Positions 41,192 to 51,614 of a stretch of 64,000 nucleotides of DNA are shown in pieces. How positions within the stretch are numbered: position 1 is the first letter of the stretch; each line of letters opens with the position of its first letter. Made by a program: the position numbers and the translations under genes. Location: NCBI RefSeq assembly GCF_900106595.1, contig NZ_FNNC01000001.1, positions 806,001-870,000 on the forward strand, read 5' to 3'. The DNA is from Marinococcus luteus (lineage in GTDB: Bacteria; Bacillota; Bacilli; Bacillales; Marinococcaceae). Below the pieces are notes generated by a model. That model saw nothing but the letters and a program-made list of their open reading frames with translations, ran no database searches and had not been told where the DNA came from.

Positions 41192-42916
41192 CTACACATT
41201 ACTTTTGGCTTTCTCGGCCATTTCTAACAGTTCAGTCGCATTTTCTCTTGTCAGGGCCGTCACTTCTACTCCCGAAATCATCCGGGCGATTTCATCGATC
41301 TTATAATCTGCCGTTAACGGGGTGACGATCGTTTGGACTCTTTCCTCTTTTTCTTCTTTTTGAATATACAAATGACTGTCTGCCATCGCAGCAACCTGCG
41401 GCAGATGGGTGATGCAAAGCACCTGGGAACCTCTGGAGACCAGGTGGATTTTTTCCGCAATAGCCTGGGCGACCCGGCCGCTTACGCCCGTATCAACCTC
41501 ATCAAAAATCAGGGAAGTAACGTGCTGGAAGCCGGAAAGGATCGTTTTCAATGCCAGCATGATCCTGGAAATTTCCCCGCCGGAAGCTACTTTTGCGAGC
41601 GGCTTTAACGGCTCACCGGCGTTGGCTGAAATAAGGAACTCAATCTTGTCCGCTCCCTTTTCATTAAATACCCACGTTTCCCCTTCAGGTGTCTGATAGG
41701 TTTTCCCCCGGCTGAGAGGTGAGATCTGCACTTCCATTGTAGCCTTCTCCATGTACAGCGCCTGAAGCTCCCGCTGCACACTGCCGGCAAGCGAATGCCC
41801 GGCCTGGCGGCGAAGATCGGTTAATGTTTTCGCTTCGGCAATCAGCTCTTCTGCTGCCTGGGAAAGCGCCTGCTCATATTCGGCGATTCGCTCTTCTTTA
41901 TTGGCGAGTGAATCGATTTCCTCTTCGATTTTGGAGGCATACACTAAAATTTCTTCAACGGAATCTCCGTATTTTCTTTTCAGCTTATTCAACTCATCGA
42001 GCCGGTTCTCCACTTCGTTTAATCTCTCAGGATCAAACGCCATAGAATCAGCTTTATCCCGGAGCGTAAACGTTGCCTCTTCCATCATGTAATAAGCCGA
42101 GCTGATTGATTCGGAAAGCTCTCTGAGATCTGTATCGATTTCTGTGGCTTCTTCCACGTTCGATACTGCCATACCTGCCCAGTCCAGGGCCTTCCCTTCG
42201 CCGTACAGATGGTCATAGGCCCCTCGGATTGCCTCGAACAGCTTTTCGCTGTTGGCCAGAATGTGACGTTCCTTTTCCAGATCTTCGTCTTCTCCCGGCT
42301 GCAGACCCGCGGCTTCAATTTCCTGAAGCTGATATTGAATAAAATCCAGCCGGTTTGCCGTTTCCTGATCGCTTTCCTTCAGCTGCTTTAATTTTGACTG
42401 AAGCTGTCCAAAACGGTAGTAGCGCTTTTGATAATCTTCGAGAGCTTCTTCAAGCTCTGTTTTCCCAAACCGGTCAAGCATCTGCTGATGACGCTCAGCA
42501 TGCATCAGGTCCTGGTGTTCATGCTGGCCGTGAATATCTACGAGACTGTGACCGGTTTCCCTCAATACAGCAAGCGTCACCAACTTGCCATTGATCCGGC
42601 AGATGCTCTTGCCCTGATGCGTGATATCCCGGCGCAGAACGACCATATCGTCTTCAATATCAATGCCGGCGGCTTCTAATTTTTCAACTGCGGGATGGTT
42701 ATCCTCCAGGCGGAACAGTCCTTCCATTTCCGCCCGTTTCTCTCCGTGGCGTACATATTCAGCCGATCCCCTTCCACCGATAAGCAGGCCGATCGCATCA
42801 ATAATGATGGATTTCCCGGCACCCGTTTCACCGCTTAATACTGTTAATCCATTTTCAAATGAAACGGTTAACTCCTCGATAATGGCAAAATTCTTGATGG
42901 AAATTTCTTCAAGCAT
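41192..42916 (-). CDS. recN: DNA repair protein RecN
   Basis: A 574-residue SMC-like ATPase that gathers at double-strand breaks. Walker A GETGAGKS at 29-36; long coiled-coil arms between about 150 and 370; the signature and Walker B region follow (KVASGGEISRIMLALKTIL, TSLIFDEVDTGVSGRVAQAI) with a D-loop-type CITHLPQVAAM end. Length is normal. It follows argR by 25 bases in the same direction, as in B. subtilis. Confidence 0.95.
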   Translation of the reverse strand: MLEEISIKNFAIIEELTVSFENGLTVLSGETGAGKSIIIDAIGLLIGGRGSAEYVRHGEKRAEMEGLFRLEDNHPAVEKLEAAGIDIEDDMVVLRRDITHQGKSICRINGKLVTLAVLRETGHSLVDIHGQHEHQDLMHAERHQQMLDRFGKTELEEALEDYQKRYYRFGQLQSKLKQLKESDQETANRLDFIQYQLQEIEAAGLQPGEDEDLEKERHILANSEKLFEAIRGAYDHLYGEGKALDWAGMAVSNVEEATEIDTDLRELSESISSAYYMMEEATFTLRDKADSMAFDPERLNEVENRLDELNKLKRKYGDSVEEILVYASKIEEEIDSLANKEERIAEYEQALSQAAEELIAEAKTLTDLRRQAGHSLAGSVQRELQALYMEKATMEVQISPLSRGKTYQTPEGETWVFNEKGADKIEFLISANAGEPLKPLAKVASGGEISRIMLALKTILSGFQHVTSLIFDEVDTGVSGRVAQAIAEKIHLVSRGSQVLCITHLPQVAAMADSHLYIQKEEKEERVQTIVTPLTADYKIDEIARMISGVEVTALTRENATELLEMAEKAKSNV

Positions 42917-42941
42917 TTCTGTACCCCATTTCCAATTAGCG

Positions 42942-43391
42942 TTAAAGCATTTCTAAAAATCGGTTTACAATCTCCGGCGAATGTTCCTTCTGCTTACAGA
43001 TAATGAGAATTGTGTCATCACCGCAAATGGTTCCCATGATATTTTCCCAGTCCAGATTATCAATAAGGGCACCTACAGCATTGGCGTTGCCCGGCAGTGT
43101 TTTCATAACAATTAAATTCTCCGAATGATCAATGCCGACAAAGCTGTCCACGAGTGCCCGTTTTAATTTCTGCATGGGATTGAAGCGCTGATCGGCAGGC
43201 AGGCTGTACTTGTATCTGCCATCAATCATCGGCACCTTTACAAGGTGAAGCTCTTTAATATCCCGCGACACTGTCGCCTGGGTTACGTTGTATCCGTCTC
43301 CCCGGAGTCTCGCTACTAAATCATCCTGCGTTTCTATATCTGTATTTGAAATTAATTCCCTGATTTTTATGTGCCTCTGTCCCTTATTCAT
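42942..43391 (-). CDS. argR: Arginine repressor ArgR/AhrC
   Basis: A 149-residue repressor and activator of arginine metabolism. The N-terminal winged helix contains [24 protein letters not shown], and the C-terminal hexamerisation and arginine-binding part carries [15 protein letters not shown] weak arginine-box-like site lies upstream, so it may regulate itself. It is followed by recN with a short gap. Confidence 0.94.
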   Translation of the reverse strand: MNKGQRHIKIRELISNTDIETQDDLVARLRGDGYNVTQATVSRDIKELHLVKVPMIDGRYKYSLPADQRFNPMQKLKRALVDSFVGIDHSENLIVMKTLPGNANAVGALIDNLDWENIMGTICGDDTILIICKQKEHSPEIVNRFLEML

Positions 43392-43432
43392 CCCGAAACC
43401 TCCTGTGCAAAACTACTTTCATCATAACTATT

Positions 43433-43448
43433 TCATTATAATTATACA
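43433..43448 (-). promoter_or_regulatory. Possible arginine box / -10 of argR
   Basis: TGTATAATTATAATGA (minus strand) matches TGNATWWWWATNCA at 12 of 14 positions and contains a TATAAT. It may be both -10 and operator; not certain. Confidence 0.35.
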
Positions 43449-43510
43449 AGTTTATGAGTAAATAGCATGCCATGATTTAGAAATTCCTTCAAAATAATAG
43501 TCAAAATAAA

Positions 43511-43534
43511 AAACGCCGACGGGGATCGGCGTTT
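43511..43534 (-). terminator. Terminator of the tlyA-dxs operon
   Basis: AAACGCCGA / TCGGCGTTT stem with a 6-nt loop; TTTTATTTTG follows on the minus strand. Confidence 0.85.
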
Positions 43535-44360
43535 ACGAAGGTTCCAGTTTTTTCTTGAATGAATCGTGCGCTTCCTGGACTACAGCTTCTATTCGCTCTT
43601 CACCAAGATGAGACGGCTTATCGCTTAATACCTTACCATACAGCAGGTATTCAATATTGCCATCACCCCCGGTAATCGGCGAAAAATCGAGTGCTTCCGG
43701 CACTAAACCGAAGCTTTCGGCTGCCTGGATTGTTTTTATAAGTACTTCCCTGTGCACCGATGGGTCCCTGACGATTCCTTTTCTGCCAACCTTCTCCCGT
43801 CCCGCTTCAAACTGCGGCTTGATCAGCACACAAAAGCCGGCGCCTGGGGCCAGCACCTGCGGCATCACAGGGAAAAGCTTTTCCAGAGAAATAAAGGATA
43901 CGTCAGCGATCAACAGCCCGGGCAGCCCCCGGGTCAGCTGACTTTTATCGAGGTACCTGAAATTCACTCTTTCCATTACCTCTACCCGGGGGGCCTGGCG
44001 CAGCTTCCAGGCGAGCTGATTGTAGCCGACATCCAAAGCATACACTATAGAAGCGCCGTTTTGCAGCGCACAATCAGTGAATCCCCCGGTGGAAGCCCCG
44101 ACATCGAGTACCACGGCATCCTGCAGCTCCAGTTGAAACGTTTGAATGGCTTTTTCCAGTTTTAATCCGCCCCGGCTGACGTAGGGCATCTGCTTCCCCT
44201 TCAGACGTAAAGCTGCCTCATCACTGATTTTTGCACCGGGTTTGTCCACCACTTCATCATCTGCCAGTACAAGGCCTGCCATAATTGCCCGTTTGGCTTT
44301 TTCCCGGGAATCAAACAGCCCCTTCTGCACTACCAGCGTATCAATCCGTTCTTTATTCAT
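43533..44360 (-). CDS. TlyA family RNA methyltransferase (YqxC-like)
   Basis: A 275-residue protein with an N-terminal S4 RNA-binding domain (residues 3-65, [20 protein letters not shown]) and an FtsJ-like methyltransferase domain ([20 protein letters not shown] for SAM binding, [18 protein letters not shown] with a catalytic-type motif). TlyA proteins 2'-O-methylate rRNA; hemolysin is an old label. The start overlaps the dxs stop by four bases (ATGA), indicating coupled translation. Confidence 0.92.
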   Translation of the reverse strand: MNKERIDTLVVQKGLFDSREKAKRAIMAGLVLADDEVVDKPGAKISDEAALRLKGKQMPYVSRGGLKLEKAIQTFQLELQDAVVLDVGASTGGFTDCALQNGASIVYALDVGYNQLAWKLRQAPRVEVMERVNFRYLDKSQLTRGLPGLLIADVSFISLEKLFPVMPQVLAPGAGFCVLIKPQFEAGREKVGRKGIVRDPSVHREVLIKTIQAAESFGLVPEALDFSPITGGDGNIEYLLYGKVLSDKPSHLGEERIEAVVQEAHDSFKKKLEPS

Positions 44361-46255
44361 CCTCGGACATTTGTTCTTTCTTTACTGGTCATCGCCGTCA
44401 CTTTTTCCGCTACTTTCTCTGGAGTGAGGCCCAATTCTTCATAAAGCTCCGGCACACTGCCATGTTCTACATAGTAGTCGGCAATGCCCATCCGGCGGAT
44501 TGGAAGCGAGTCATGCTCATGGTCGGCCATATATTCAAGCACTGCGCTTCCGAAGCTTCCCTTCAATGCTGCTTCTTCCACTGTCAGCACCGGTTTGCCT
44601 TCTTCAGCTAATTCTTCGAGCATTTCGTCGTCAAGCGGCTTGGCTGAACGGGCATTAACGATACGTACACTAGTGCCCTGTCCGCTTAATACGGCAGCTG
44701 CCTCCTCTACGATTGGAAGCATTGTTCCAAACGAGAGGATCGTACAGTCCGTGCCTTCACGGACGATTTCCCATTTGCCATATGGAATCATTTGAAACTC
44801 TTCGTCCATTTCCACTCCGAGCCCGTTACCGCGTGGATAGCGCACGGCTGTCGGACCGTCGTCATTATGAAAAGCCGAATACAGCATGTGCTGCAGTTCA
44901 TTTTCATCCTTTGGCATCAGAATTTTCATGTTCGGAAGGTGCCGCAGGTAAGCAATATCAAACACGCCCTGGTGCGTTTCACCGTCAGCGCCGACCAGGC
45001 CTGCACGGTCGATCCCAAAGAGCACATTCAGATTCTGGCGGCAGACGTCATGCACAAGCTGGTCGTAGCCCCGCTGCAAAAACGTGGAGTACACCCCGAA
45101 TACCGGCTTCATTCCCTGCGTGGCAAGCGCACCTGACATCGTCGTGGCATGCTGTTCAGCGATACCTACGTCAAACATGCGATCCGGGAATTTATCCGCG
45201 AACGTGTCGAGCTTTGTACCTCCGGACATAGCAGCGGTCACGGCAACAAGACGCGGATCCATTTCCGCTATTTTTTGCAGGGTGTTGCTGAATACGGCGC
45301 TGTAGGCGGGTGCGGCTGCCGGCTTTTTGATCACTTCACCGGATTCAATCTTATATGGCCCAAGTCCGTGCCAGGTCCCTTTGGCATCATTTTCCGCCGG
45401 TGTGTAGCCTTTGCCTTTTTTGGACAGTACGTGCACAATCACCGGTCCGTTAGTATCTCTGGCATATTTAATATTGGCGTGCAGGTCATCGAGATCATGG
45501 CCATCCACCGGACCGAGATACGTAAAACCAAGCTCTTCAAAAAACATGCCGGACAGAACCATCTGCTTCATGCTGTCTTTCATCCGGTCGGCATAGGAAG
45601 CAAGCTTCGACCCGAACGCAGGAATTCTGCGCAGCATATGGTCGACGTCTTCTTTCGTTCTGCGGTAAGTACCGGCTGTGCGAATGCGGCCGAGCATGCT
45701 GTGAAGTGCCCCTACATTCGGAGAAATCGACATCTCATTGTCGTTCAGAATAATAGTAACGTCCGTCTGTTCATGACCGATATGATTAAGTGCTTCGAGG
45801 GCCATGCCGCCGGTAAGGGCTCCGTCACCGATGATAGCTGCTACTTTGGCATCTTCGCCCTTCAACTGATTCGCAAGCGCCATTCCTTCTGCCGCAGACA
45901 GCGACGTCGAGCTGTGGCCGGTCTCCCACACATCATGTTCACTTTCTGAGCGTTTAGGAAAACCGCAAAGCCCCTGGTACTGGCGCAGCGAGTCAAAGCG
46001 ATCCGCCCGCCCGGTTAAGATTTTGTGCACGTAGGACTGGTGCCCAACGTCCCAGATGAGTTTGTCTTTTGGCGTATTGTACAGCTGATGCAGGGTGAGC
46101 GTTAATTCCACTACTCCGAGATTGGGACCGAGATGGCCGCCGGTAACGGATAATTTTTCAATCAGGAAAGCCCGTATATCTTCACCCAGTGCCTTTAGTT
46201 CTTTATCGTTGTACTGCTTCATGAATCCAGGGTCTTGGATAGTTTCCAGGTTCAT
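44357..46255 (-). CDS. dxs: 1-deoxy-D-xylulose-5-phosphate synthase
   Basis: A 632-residue thiamine diphosphate enzyme that makes DXP from pyruvate and glyceraldehyde 3-phosphate, the entry step of the non-mevalonate isoprenoid pathway. ThDP motif [20 protein letters not shown] with EMSISPNVG after it; transketolase middle domain [19 protein letters not shown]; typical [17 protein letters not shown] at the start. It follows the oapA-like gene and precedes tlyA; with ispA upstream it feeds farnesyl diphosphate to quinones, undecaprenol and the carotenoids. Confidence 0.96.
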   Translation of the reverse strand: MNLETIQDPGFMKQYNDKELKALGEDIRAFLIEKLSVTGGHLGPNLGVVELTLTLHQLYNTPKDKLIWDVGHQSYVHKILTGRADRFDSLRQYQGLCGFPKRSESEHDVWETGHSSTSLSAAEGMALANQLKGEDAKVAAIIGDGALTGGMALEALNHIGHEQTDVTIILNDNEMSISPNVGALHSMLGRIRTAGTYRRTKEDVDHMLRRIPAFGSKLASYADRMKDSMKQMVLSGMFFEELGFTYLGPVDGHDLDDLHANIKYARDTNGPVIVHVLSKKGKGYTPAENDAKGTWHGLGPYKIESGEVIKKPAAAPAYSAVFSNTLQKIAEMDPRLVAVTAAMSGGTKLDTFADKFPDRMFDVGIAEQHATTMSGALATQGMKPVFGVYSTFLQRGYDQLVHDVCRQNLNVLFGIDRAGLVGADGETHQGVFDIAYLRHLPNMKILMPKDENELQHMLYSAFHNDDGPTAVRYPRGNGLGVEMDEEFQMIPYGKWEIVREGTDCTILSFGTMLPIVEEAAAVLSGQGTSVRIVNARSAKPLDDEMLEELAEEGKPVLTVEEAALKGSFGSAVLEYMADHEHDSLPIRRMGIADYYVEHGSVPELYEELGLTPEKVAEKVTAMTSKERTNVRG

Positions 46256-46265
46256 TTAAATCCCC

Positions 46266-46877
46266 CTACCTGCTATGTTTTTCTGTCGATGATTTCCATC
46301 TTCTTTTCTTTGGAATCAGCTTAATCTTTAACTTATTTTCAATGAAATACAAGATTCTTCCTACCTGAAAAACAATATTGTTCGCATACGTAATTGCAAG
46401 TGTTTTTCCAAGTGCTTTCCCGCTGACTGTGAGCGCTGCCACGACCGCTGTAAATATAGTGCTCAGAATCAGCTGGCCGTTGGAGCTGTTATTTGTGCCA
46501 ATGGTCATACCCAGCTGCACGACAACTGCCGAACTGGCCGTCCCACTTACAACTCCGCTGATATCGCCAATCACGTCGGCACAGAAGTTTGCGACTCTGT
46601 CGGCGTTCCGCTGAATAAATACACTGTGGGAAGCCCCGGGAACTTTTTTAGCGGCCATTGCATTGAACGGCCGTGGCTTTGCCGCTGTGGCAGCTACGCC
46701 GATCACGTCAAAGATGACACCGGTAAATACGATGATCAGCACGACTACCATGCCAATCGCCCAGCCAACTCCTGAAAGCACTGCTGTCGAGACTACTGAG
46801 AAGATTGCTGCAAGAATCAGGGTGACAAACCCAATTAACGTACTCCACCGGAGCGATTTTTTCCATAAACTATTCAT
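46266..46877 (-). CDS. oapA: OLE-associated membrane protein (OapA-like)
   Basis: A 203-residue integral membrane protein with four probable helices: about 10-32 (LRWSTLIGFVTLILAAIFSV), 38-58 (VGWAIGMVVVLIIVFTGVIF), 116-134 (ASSAVVVQLGMTIG) and 140-165 (LILSTIFTAVVAALTVSGKA). A soluble loop PRPFNAMAAKKVPGASHSV and the DVIGDISGVVSG stretch between, and a basic C-tail (KLKIKLIPKKRRWK), complete it. Position directly beside the OLE RNA, length, helix layout and resemblance to DUF21/CNNM-type domains fit OapA, the protein that carries OLE RNA to the membrane. The start chosen is the ATG; a GTG two codons earlier is possible. Confidence 0.8.
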   Translation of the reverse strand: MNSLWKKSLRWSTLIGFVTLILAAIFSVVSTAVLSGVGWAIGMVVVLIIVFTGVIFDVIGVAATAAKPRPFNAMAAKKVPGASHSVFIQRNADRVANFCADVIGDISGVVSGTASSAVVVQLGMTIGTNNSSNGQLILSTIFTAVVAALTVSGKALGKTLAITYANNIVFQVGRILYFIENKLKIKLIPKKRRWKSSTEKHSR

Positions 46878-47020
46878 GTTCACTTATCACCAAATTCTTT
46901 GTTTTTATCATAACGTACATCTCGTTCTTTTAATATCATTTTATGCCTTGGCCTGATTGTTTATACCCTGAATAACATATATTCAAGCTTTTTCCTTTCT
47001 TTACCGCCAGATACTCACGT

Positions 47021-47048
47021 AAAAGAAAAAAGCGCCTCCCAGCGCTTC
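47021..47048 (-). terminator. Intrinsic terminator of OLE RNA
   Basis: AAGCGC / GCGCTT stem with a 6-nt loop followed on the minus strand by TTTTTTCTTTT. It lies between the OLE RNA and oapA; some read-through would be needed if oapA has no other promoter. Confidence 0.75.
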
Positions 47049-47061
47049 TTCAACTACTTAT

Positions 47062-47688
47062 GTATAAAGTTGAATGGTCGCCCGGAGCGTAAACCTTGTG
47101 GCTTAGGTCCAGTAGGATTTCCCACCAGGCAGCCAATTCGTCGCCGAATCGGTGGTTTCCCTTTAATGCCTGGTGAACGCCGTCACCGGCAGTTCGACTG
47201 AATTACCACTCAGACCACACTGCAATCCACTCCGGACGTGCGTCAAACAGCCTAGGAGTTTTCCCCGGCAGTTCCGTGCCACTTTCTTATCCTCTTTTGC
47301 AGAACAAGTTTCAGTTGTTGGGTCCCATACCAGTTGGCCGACCGGTATGATACCAATTGAACAACCTCCCCACTGTTCCACTCAAGGCAGGCTACGCTGT
47401 TGAAAGGCCTTCCCTTGGCCTTTGCAACAGGTCTTACCGCGGCATGCGTCCGGGACGGTATCCGTCTTCCAGGATGACCCGGATGCATTACCGCAGCCTC
47501 CACGGCGAAAGGGTTCGCGCCCACATGCCATTGTGGATCGCCCTTACGCCTTAACTCCCAGCACCGACCCAGGGCTGGGCGCCGCAAGCCGACGCCAGGA
47601 ACTTCATCGATGTGCCCTTCAGCGGATTTTTAGGCCCGCCTTCGAAAATGGAGAACCGACTAGGATACTGCACCATTCAACTTTTCAA
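47062..47688 (-). ncRNA. ole: OLE RNA (ornate, large, extremophilic)
   Basis: About 630 nt without a credible gene, GC-richer than other gaps and full of short inverted repeats. Its ends pair: AAAGTTGAATGGT (plus 47066-47078) with ACCATTCAACTTT (47672-47684), closing the structure. It lies between ispA and an OapA-like gene with dxs, xseB and xseA around it, the known neighbourhood of OLE RNA, and the length agrees with the class. A promoter places the start at about 47686 and a terminator ends it at 47021. Recognised by context, size and general look, not by an alignment. The RNA class is abundant, membrane-associated through OapA, and linked to stress and magnesium homeostasis in Bacillus halodurans. 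Confidence 0.85.
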
Positions 47689-47692
47689 AATT

Positions 47693-47721
47693 ATTTTAGC
47701 ATGGTTTGTCTGTCCTGAAAA
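47693..47721 (-). promoter_or_regulatory. Promoter of OLE RNA
   Basis: Minus strand: TTTTCA (47721-47716), exactly 17 bases, then TGC-TAAAAT with -10 at 47698-47693. The start falls at about 47686, the first base pairs of the closing stem. Confidence 0.7.
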
Positions 47722-47736
47722 CTAATTCGTTCTGTT

Positions 47737-48624
47737 TTAGTGGTTGCGCTGCCCAATATATTGGAGAAACGCTGTTAAAAGAGACGTATCTACCGTCATG
47801 CGTCCAAGCACCTTTTCTGCCTGTTCAATGTGATGGGCAAGTTTCTCTTTTGCCCCTTCAAGCGTCAGCAGTTTTGGATACGTGCTTTTTTCTTTCGTTT
47901 CATCGCTTCCGGAGGACTTTCCCATTTCCTCGAGAGATCCTTCCACATCCAGAATGTCATCCTTGATTTGAAAAACGAGACCTAGTTCCCGGCCAAACGC
48001 ACGCCAGTTTTCCACATCTTCGTCGGCAGCTTCTGCTATTAACGATCCGGAGACCGCGGCATAGGTCAGCAGATCGCCCGTTTTGTGATGATGAATGTAT
48101 TCGAGCTCCTCAAGGGTAAGGGACTGCTTCTCCCCTTCGAGGTCGGCCATCTGACCGCCGACCATGCCTTCGCTTCCGGAAGCCTCCGCCAGCTCCTGTA
48201 CCAGCTGCAGCCTGGCATCGGCAGAAGCCGGCCGGTCCGCTTCCACAATCCAGGAGAATGCTGTTGTCTGCAGGGCATCTCCGGCTAAGATGGCAGCGGC
48301 TTCCCCGAATTTTTTATGATTCGTCGGCTGTCCCCGGCGCCAGTCATCATCGTCCATCGACGGCAGATCATCATGGACGAGCGAATACGTATGGATCAGC
48401 TCTACGGCAGACGCGGCCGGAAGATCCTCTTCTTCCACTGGGCGGTAGCATTGAAGCACAGCCAGTGAAAGCAGGGGCCGCACACGTTTCCCTCCTGCTT
48501 CGAGAGAATACATCATCGCTTCTTTCAGCGTTTCCGGCGTTTTTAATGCACGTACCCGTTCAGTCAGAGCTCGGTCGACAGACGGCCGGTATGTATCAAA
48601 GAAATGTTGGAGGTCCCCACTCAT
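47737..48624 (-). CDS. ispA: Farnesyl diphosphate synthase (polyprenyl synthetase)
   Basis: A 295-residue short-chain prenyl transferase. First Asp-rich motif [20 protein letters not shown] near 83-102; second motif [11 protein letters not shown] near 217. [13 protein letters not shown] is the IPP-binding loop. It condenses IPP with DMAPP to farnesyl diphosphate. It overlaps xseB by four bases and is followed by the OLE RNA promoter. Confidence 0.95.
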   Translation of the reverse strand: MSGDLQHFFDTYRPSVDRALTERVRALKTPETLKEAMMYSLEAGGKRVRPLLSLAVLQCYRPVEEEDLPAASAVELIHTYSLVHDDLPSMDDDDWRRGQPTNHKKFGEAAAILAGDALQTTAFSWIVEADRPASADARLQLVQELAEASGSEGMVGGQMADLEGEKQSLTLEELEYIHHHKTGDLLTYAAVSGSLIAEAADEDVENWRAFGRELGLVFQIKDDILDVEGSLEEMGKSSGSDETKEKSTYPKLLTLEGAKEKLAHHIEQAEKVLGRMTVDTSLLTAFLQYIGQRNH

Positions 48625-48854
48625 TCGCCCGGTTCCTCGTTTTCAAGCGGCGTTACCTCTCCGTTCTCATCCACAATTTCGTCCATCTGTTTTTCAACCT
48701 TCTGCAGCTTTTCGTGGCACTTGTTGGAAAGCGTCATCCCCTCCTGGTACATCGTGATCGCTTTTTCTAAAGGCACTTCACCTTCCTCAAGCCGTTCTAC
48801 GATCTGCTCGAGCTTTTCCATCGCCTGTTCAAATGATTGTTCCTGTTCTGCCAA
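48621..48854 (-). CDS. xseB: Exodeoxyribonuclease VII small subunit
   Basis: A 77-residue helical protein: [20 protein letters not shown], then [20 protein letters not shown] and [16 protein letters not shown]. This is the complete XseB fold with an acidic tail. It binds XseA to form the single-strand-specific exonuclease VII. It overlaps ispA downstream and starts two bases behind the xseA stop. Confidence 0.95.
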   Translation of the reverse strand: MAEQEQSFEQAMEKLEQIVERLEEGEVPLEKAITMYQEGMTLSNKCHEKLQKVEKQMDEIVDENGEVTPLENEEPGE

Positions 48855-48856
48855 GA

Positions 48857-50242
48857 TTACCGCTCCTTTTCCGGACGGGAAAGCGCCTCAAAGCCGTCTT
48901 CCCCTTTTTCTTTAACTTCACATTGCAGATACCCATCCGTCATATACATTCGCAGGCTGCTGCCTTCGTCTGCCTGGGCAATCGAAGACAGCACCTTATC
49001 ATTTTCATCGTAGGCAACATTGTACCCGCGCTGCAAAATAGCCAGCGGGTTCAGCAGTTCAAGTGCCTGCAGCGATTTTGCAAAAGTGGCTTTTTTCCGC
49101 TCCACCTGCTGGTTCATCGCTTTTTGCAGCCGGGCCCGCTTCTCGTACATCCTTTCGCGTTCAAGTTCGATTAAGCGCTCAGGGTGCTGGCGCATAAGCC
49201 GCTTTTCTGTTTCTTCAAGCTTCTGCCTGCTTGTTTTCACTGTCTGCAGCGCCTGCTTTTCGAGCCGTTCCATCATCCGGTCAAGATCCTGTTCTTTTTG
49301 CTCAAACAGCCGGGCCGGGTATTTAAATGCATACGAACGACGGAGCTTGGCAAGCCGTGTGCGCTGCTCCTGTATTTTATAATTCATCTGCCGGTGCAGG
49401 CGGTTCTGGATCTGCCGGACTTTTTCTTCGAGTTCGCTGATCATCGGAACAGCTATCTCGGCAGCCGCTGTCGGCGTCGCTGCCCGCACATCCGCAGTAA
49501 AGTCGGCAATCGTAACATCCGTTTCGTGTCCTACAGCAGAAATAACCGGCACGCTTACGTTTCGGATCGCCCGTGCGACCATTTCTTCATTAAACGCCCA
49601 CAAGTCTTCGATAGAGCCGCCTCCGCGTCCAACGATGACTACATCTGCGCTGGTCATTTTTTCGACTCTCTCAAGAGCCCGGGTAATCGATCCCGGGGCC
49701 TGTTCCCCCTGCACCAGCACTGGGAACAATGTGATCTTCGCCGGGGGGAAACGACGCTTCAGGGTGGATACAATGTCCCGTATGGCTGCGCCGGTCGGCG
49801 ACGTGATTACGATAATATGTCTTGGGATGGGTGGGAGGGCACGCTTATGTTCCAGTGCAAACAGCCCTTCTGCCTCCAGCTGTTTTTTCAGCTGTTCAAA
49901 GCGAACGTACAGCTGTCCGATACCATCCGGCTCCATCGCGTTCACATACATCTGGTACTGACCGAAAGGCTCATACACAGAGACGCTGCCTGTTACTAGC
50001 ACCTTCATGCCGTTTTCCGGAATAAAAGAGAGGTTTTTGTTTTTCCCGGCAAACATAACTGCCGATATTCTCGCCTGCTCGTCCTTCAGGGTGAAATACA
50101 TATGGCCCCTGCTGTGCTTTTTAAAGTTCGAGATTTCTCCGCGGAGCCATACTTTCTGCAGCCCCGGGTTCTGTTCGATAGAACGCTTGATGGCCCCAGT
50201 CAGCTGAGAAACGGAGAGCCATTTATCTGCAGGTGACTGCAT
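48857..50242 (-). CDS. xseA: Exodeoxyribonuclease VII large subunit
   Basis: A 461-residue nuclease subunit. N-terminal OB-fold ([20 protein letters not shown]), catalytic core ([40 protein letters not shown], then [13 protein letters not shown]), a long coiled coil (270-400) that binds XseB, and the C-terminal [16 protein letters not shown]. It degrades single-stranded DNA from both ends. It sits four bases after folD in the same operon. Confidence 0.95.
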   Translation of the reverse strand: MQSPADKWLSVSQLTGAIKRSIEQNPGLQKVWLRGEISNFKKHSRGHMYFTLKDEQARISAVMFAGKNKNLSFIPENGMKVLVTGSVSVYEPFGQYQMYVNAMEPDGIGQLYVRFEQLKKQLEAEGLFALEHKRALPPIPRHIIVITSPTGAAIRDIVSTLKRRFPPAKITLFPVLVQGEQAPGSITRALERVEKMTSADVVIVGRGGGSIEDLWAFNEEMVARAIRNVSVPVISAVGHETDVTIADFTADVRAATPTAAAEIAVPMISELEEKVRQIQNRLHRQMNYKIQEQRTRLAKLRRSYAFKYPARLFEQKEQDLDRMMERLEKQALQTVKTSRQKLEETEKRLMRQHPERLIELERERMYEKRARLQKAMNQQVERKKATFAKSLQALELLNPLAILQRGYNVAYDENDKVLSSIAQADEGSSLRMYMTDGYLQCEVKEKGEDGFEALSRPEKER

Positions 50243-50246
50243 GACG

Positions 50247-51107
50247 TCACGCCTCCTGCCGGTGAAAGCGTTTAGCGGACTGCAGCGTGTTGTAGAGGAG
50301 CATTGTAATCGTCATCGGACCGACGCCTCCCGGCACCGGCGTGAGGTACGAGGCTTTTTCGCTCACTTCTTCAAAATCAACATCTCCGCACAGCTTGCCG
50401 TCATCCTTGCGATTCATCCCGACATCTATCACAACGGCTCCCGGCTTAACATCTTTTCCTTTTACGAATTCCTGCCGGCCAATAGCCGCGATCAAAATAT
50501 CTGCCGACTGCATGTAGGACTCCAGGTCTTTCGTGCGCGAGTGGCAGTGGGTAACAGTAGCATTTTTATTCAAAAGCAGCTGCCCCATCGGTTTACCGAC
50601 AATGTTGCTTCGTCCGAGAATCACGGCGTGTTTGCCTTCAATTGAAACGCCGACGTATTCAAGCATTTTAATAATGCCGTACGGAGTACATGGGAGAAAC
50701 GCTTCCTGACCAGTCATCATCCGGCCGATATTAATGGGATGAAACCCATCTACATCTTTAACCGGTGAAATGGTTTCAATTACTTTTTTATCCGAAATGT
50801 GATCCGGCAGCGGCAGCTGCACCAGAATTCCGTGAATATCTTCATTGTCGTTATAATCTTTTACAATCTGCAGAAGTTCTTCTTCAGTAACCGATTCCGG
50901 CAGTTCTTTTAATTCTGAATGGATGCCGACTTCTTTAGACGCCTTCTGCTTTCCTTTGACGTACGATCTTGAAGCCGGATTATCTCCTACTAAAACTACG
51001 GCAAGTCCCGGTATTTGCTCTCCATTCTTCCAGGAGGCGATCTCCTGCTTGATTTCTTCACGCAAAGAAGCTGCTACTTCTTTGCCGCTGATCAGTTGGG
51101 CACTCAT
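50247..51107 (-). CDS. folD: Methylenetetrahydrofolate dehydrogenase/cyclohydrolase
   Basis: A 286-residue bifunctional enzyme of one-carbon metabolism. Catalytic Lys in [30 protein letters not shown] and [14 protein letters not shown] typical; NADP site [17 protein letters not shown]; end [19 protein letters not shown]. It interconverts methylene-, methenyl- and formyl-THF. Overlaps nusB by four bases. Confidence 0.96.
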   Translation of the reverse strand: MSAQLISGKEVAASLREEIKQEIASWKNGEQIPGLAVVLVGDNPASRSYVKGKQKASKEVGIHSELKELPESVTEEELLQIVKDYNDNEDIHGILVQLPLPDHISDKKVIETISPVKDVDGFHPINIGRMMTGQEAFLPCTPYGIIKMLEYVGVSIEGKHAVILGRSNIVGKPMGQLLLNKNATVTHCHSRTKDLESYMQSADILIAAIGRQEFVKGKDVKPGAVVIDVGMNRKDDGKLCGDVDFEEVSEKASYLTPVPGGVGPMTITMLLYNTLQSAKRFHRQEA

Positions 51108-51517
51108 TCGCTCTCTCTCCCTTCACGCTCACAATCGCTTAAAATATTCGACAACACACCGTTGACAAATTTCCCTGCCTCTACACCACCGAATGCTTTG
51201 GCAAGTTCAATAGCTTCATTGACGCTGACGTGCAGCGGAACATCAGGCACATACAGCATCTCATAGACGCATTCTCTCAAAATAGCCCGGTCCACGTTCC
51301 CAACCCGTTCAAGCGTCCAGTGTTCAAGCTGATCTACGAGCCGTTCATCAATCTCTACAAGTTGTTCCCATACGCCATGCACCACAGAAATCAGAAATTC
51401 ATCTGCTTCTTCATCCTCGAGCATGGAATTTTTTATTGCCTGGTCTGCATCAACATCTGTAATATCCATCTGGTACAGTGCCTGCACGGACCGAAGTCTG
51501 GCTAAACGTCGATTCAT
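51104..51517 (-). CDS. nusB: Transcription antitermination factor NusB
   Basis: A 137-residue all-helical RNA-binding protein: [20 protein letters not shown] at the start, [20 protein letters not shown] and [19 protein letters not shown] at the end. It works with NusE/S10 in rRNA antitermination. It follows asp23 after a 97-base gap with a hairpin and overlaps folD. Confidence 0.95.
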   Translation of the reverse strand: MNRRLARLRSVQALYQMDITDVDADQAIKNSMLEDEEADEFLISVVHGVWEQLVEIDERLVDQLEHWTLERVGNVDRAILRECVYEMLYVPDVPLHVSVNEAIELAKAFGGVEAGKFVNGVLSNILSDCEREGRESE

Positions 51518-51571
51518 TTCGTGTTCTCCTTTTCTCCTATGTACCCGGAGCCGTATTCGTAAATGAAAGAA

Positions 51572-51610
51572 GGACGGCTACCCCGAAAAGCGGTTGCGGG
51601 ACAGCCCTCC
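51572..51610 (-). terminator. Hairpin between asp23 and nusB
   Basis: GGAnGGCT-CCCG pairs with CGGG-AGCC-TCC around an 11-nt loop. On the minus strand CTTCTTTCATT follows; a weak terminator or attenuator. Confidence 0.4.
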
Positions 51611-51614
51611 CTGG

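Noticed and set aside
47062-47688. RNase P RNA or tmRNA as the identity of the structured region
   Set aside because: Length, missing conserved ends and the isoprenoid-gene context do not fit; OLE fits all three.
47163-47718. Several ORFs of 65-111 codons on both strands inside the OLE region
   Set aside because: They overlap each other, lack ribosome binding sites and have unusual composition; the region is better explained as a structured RNA.
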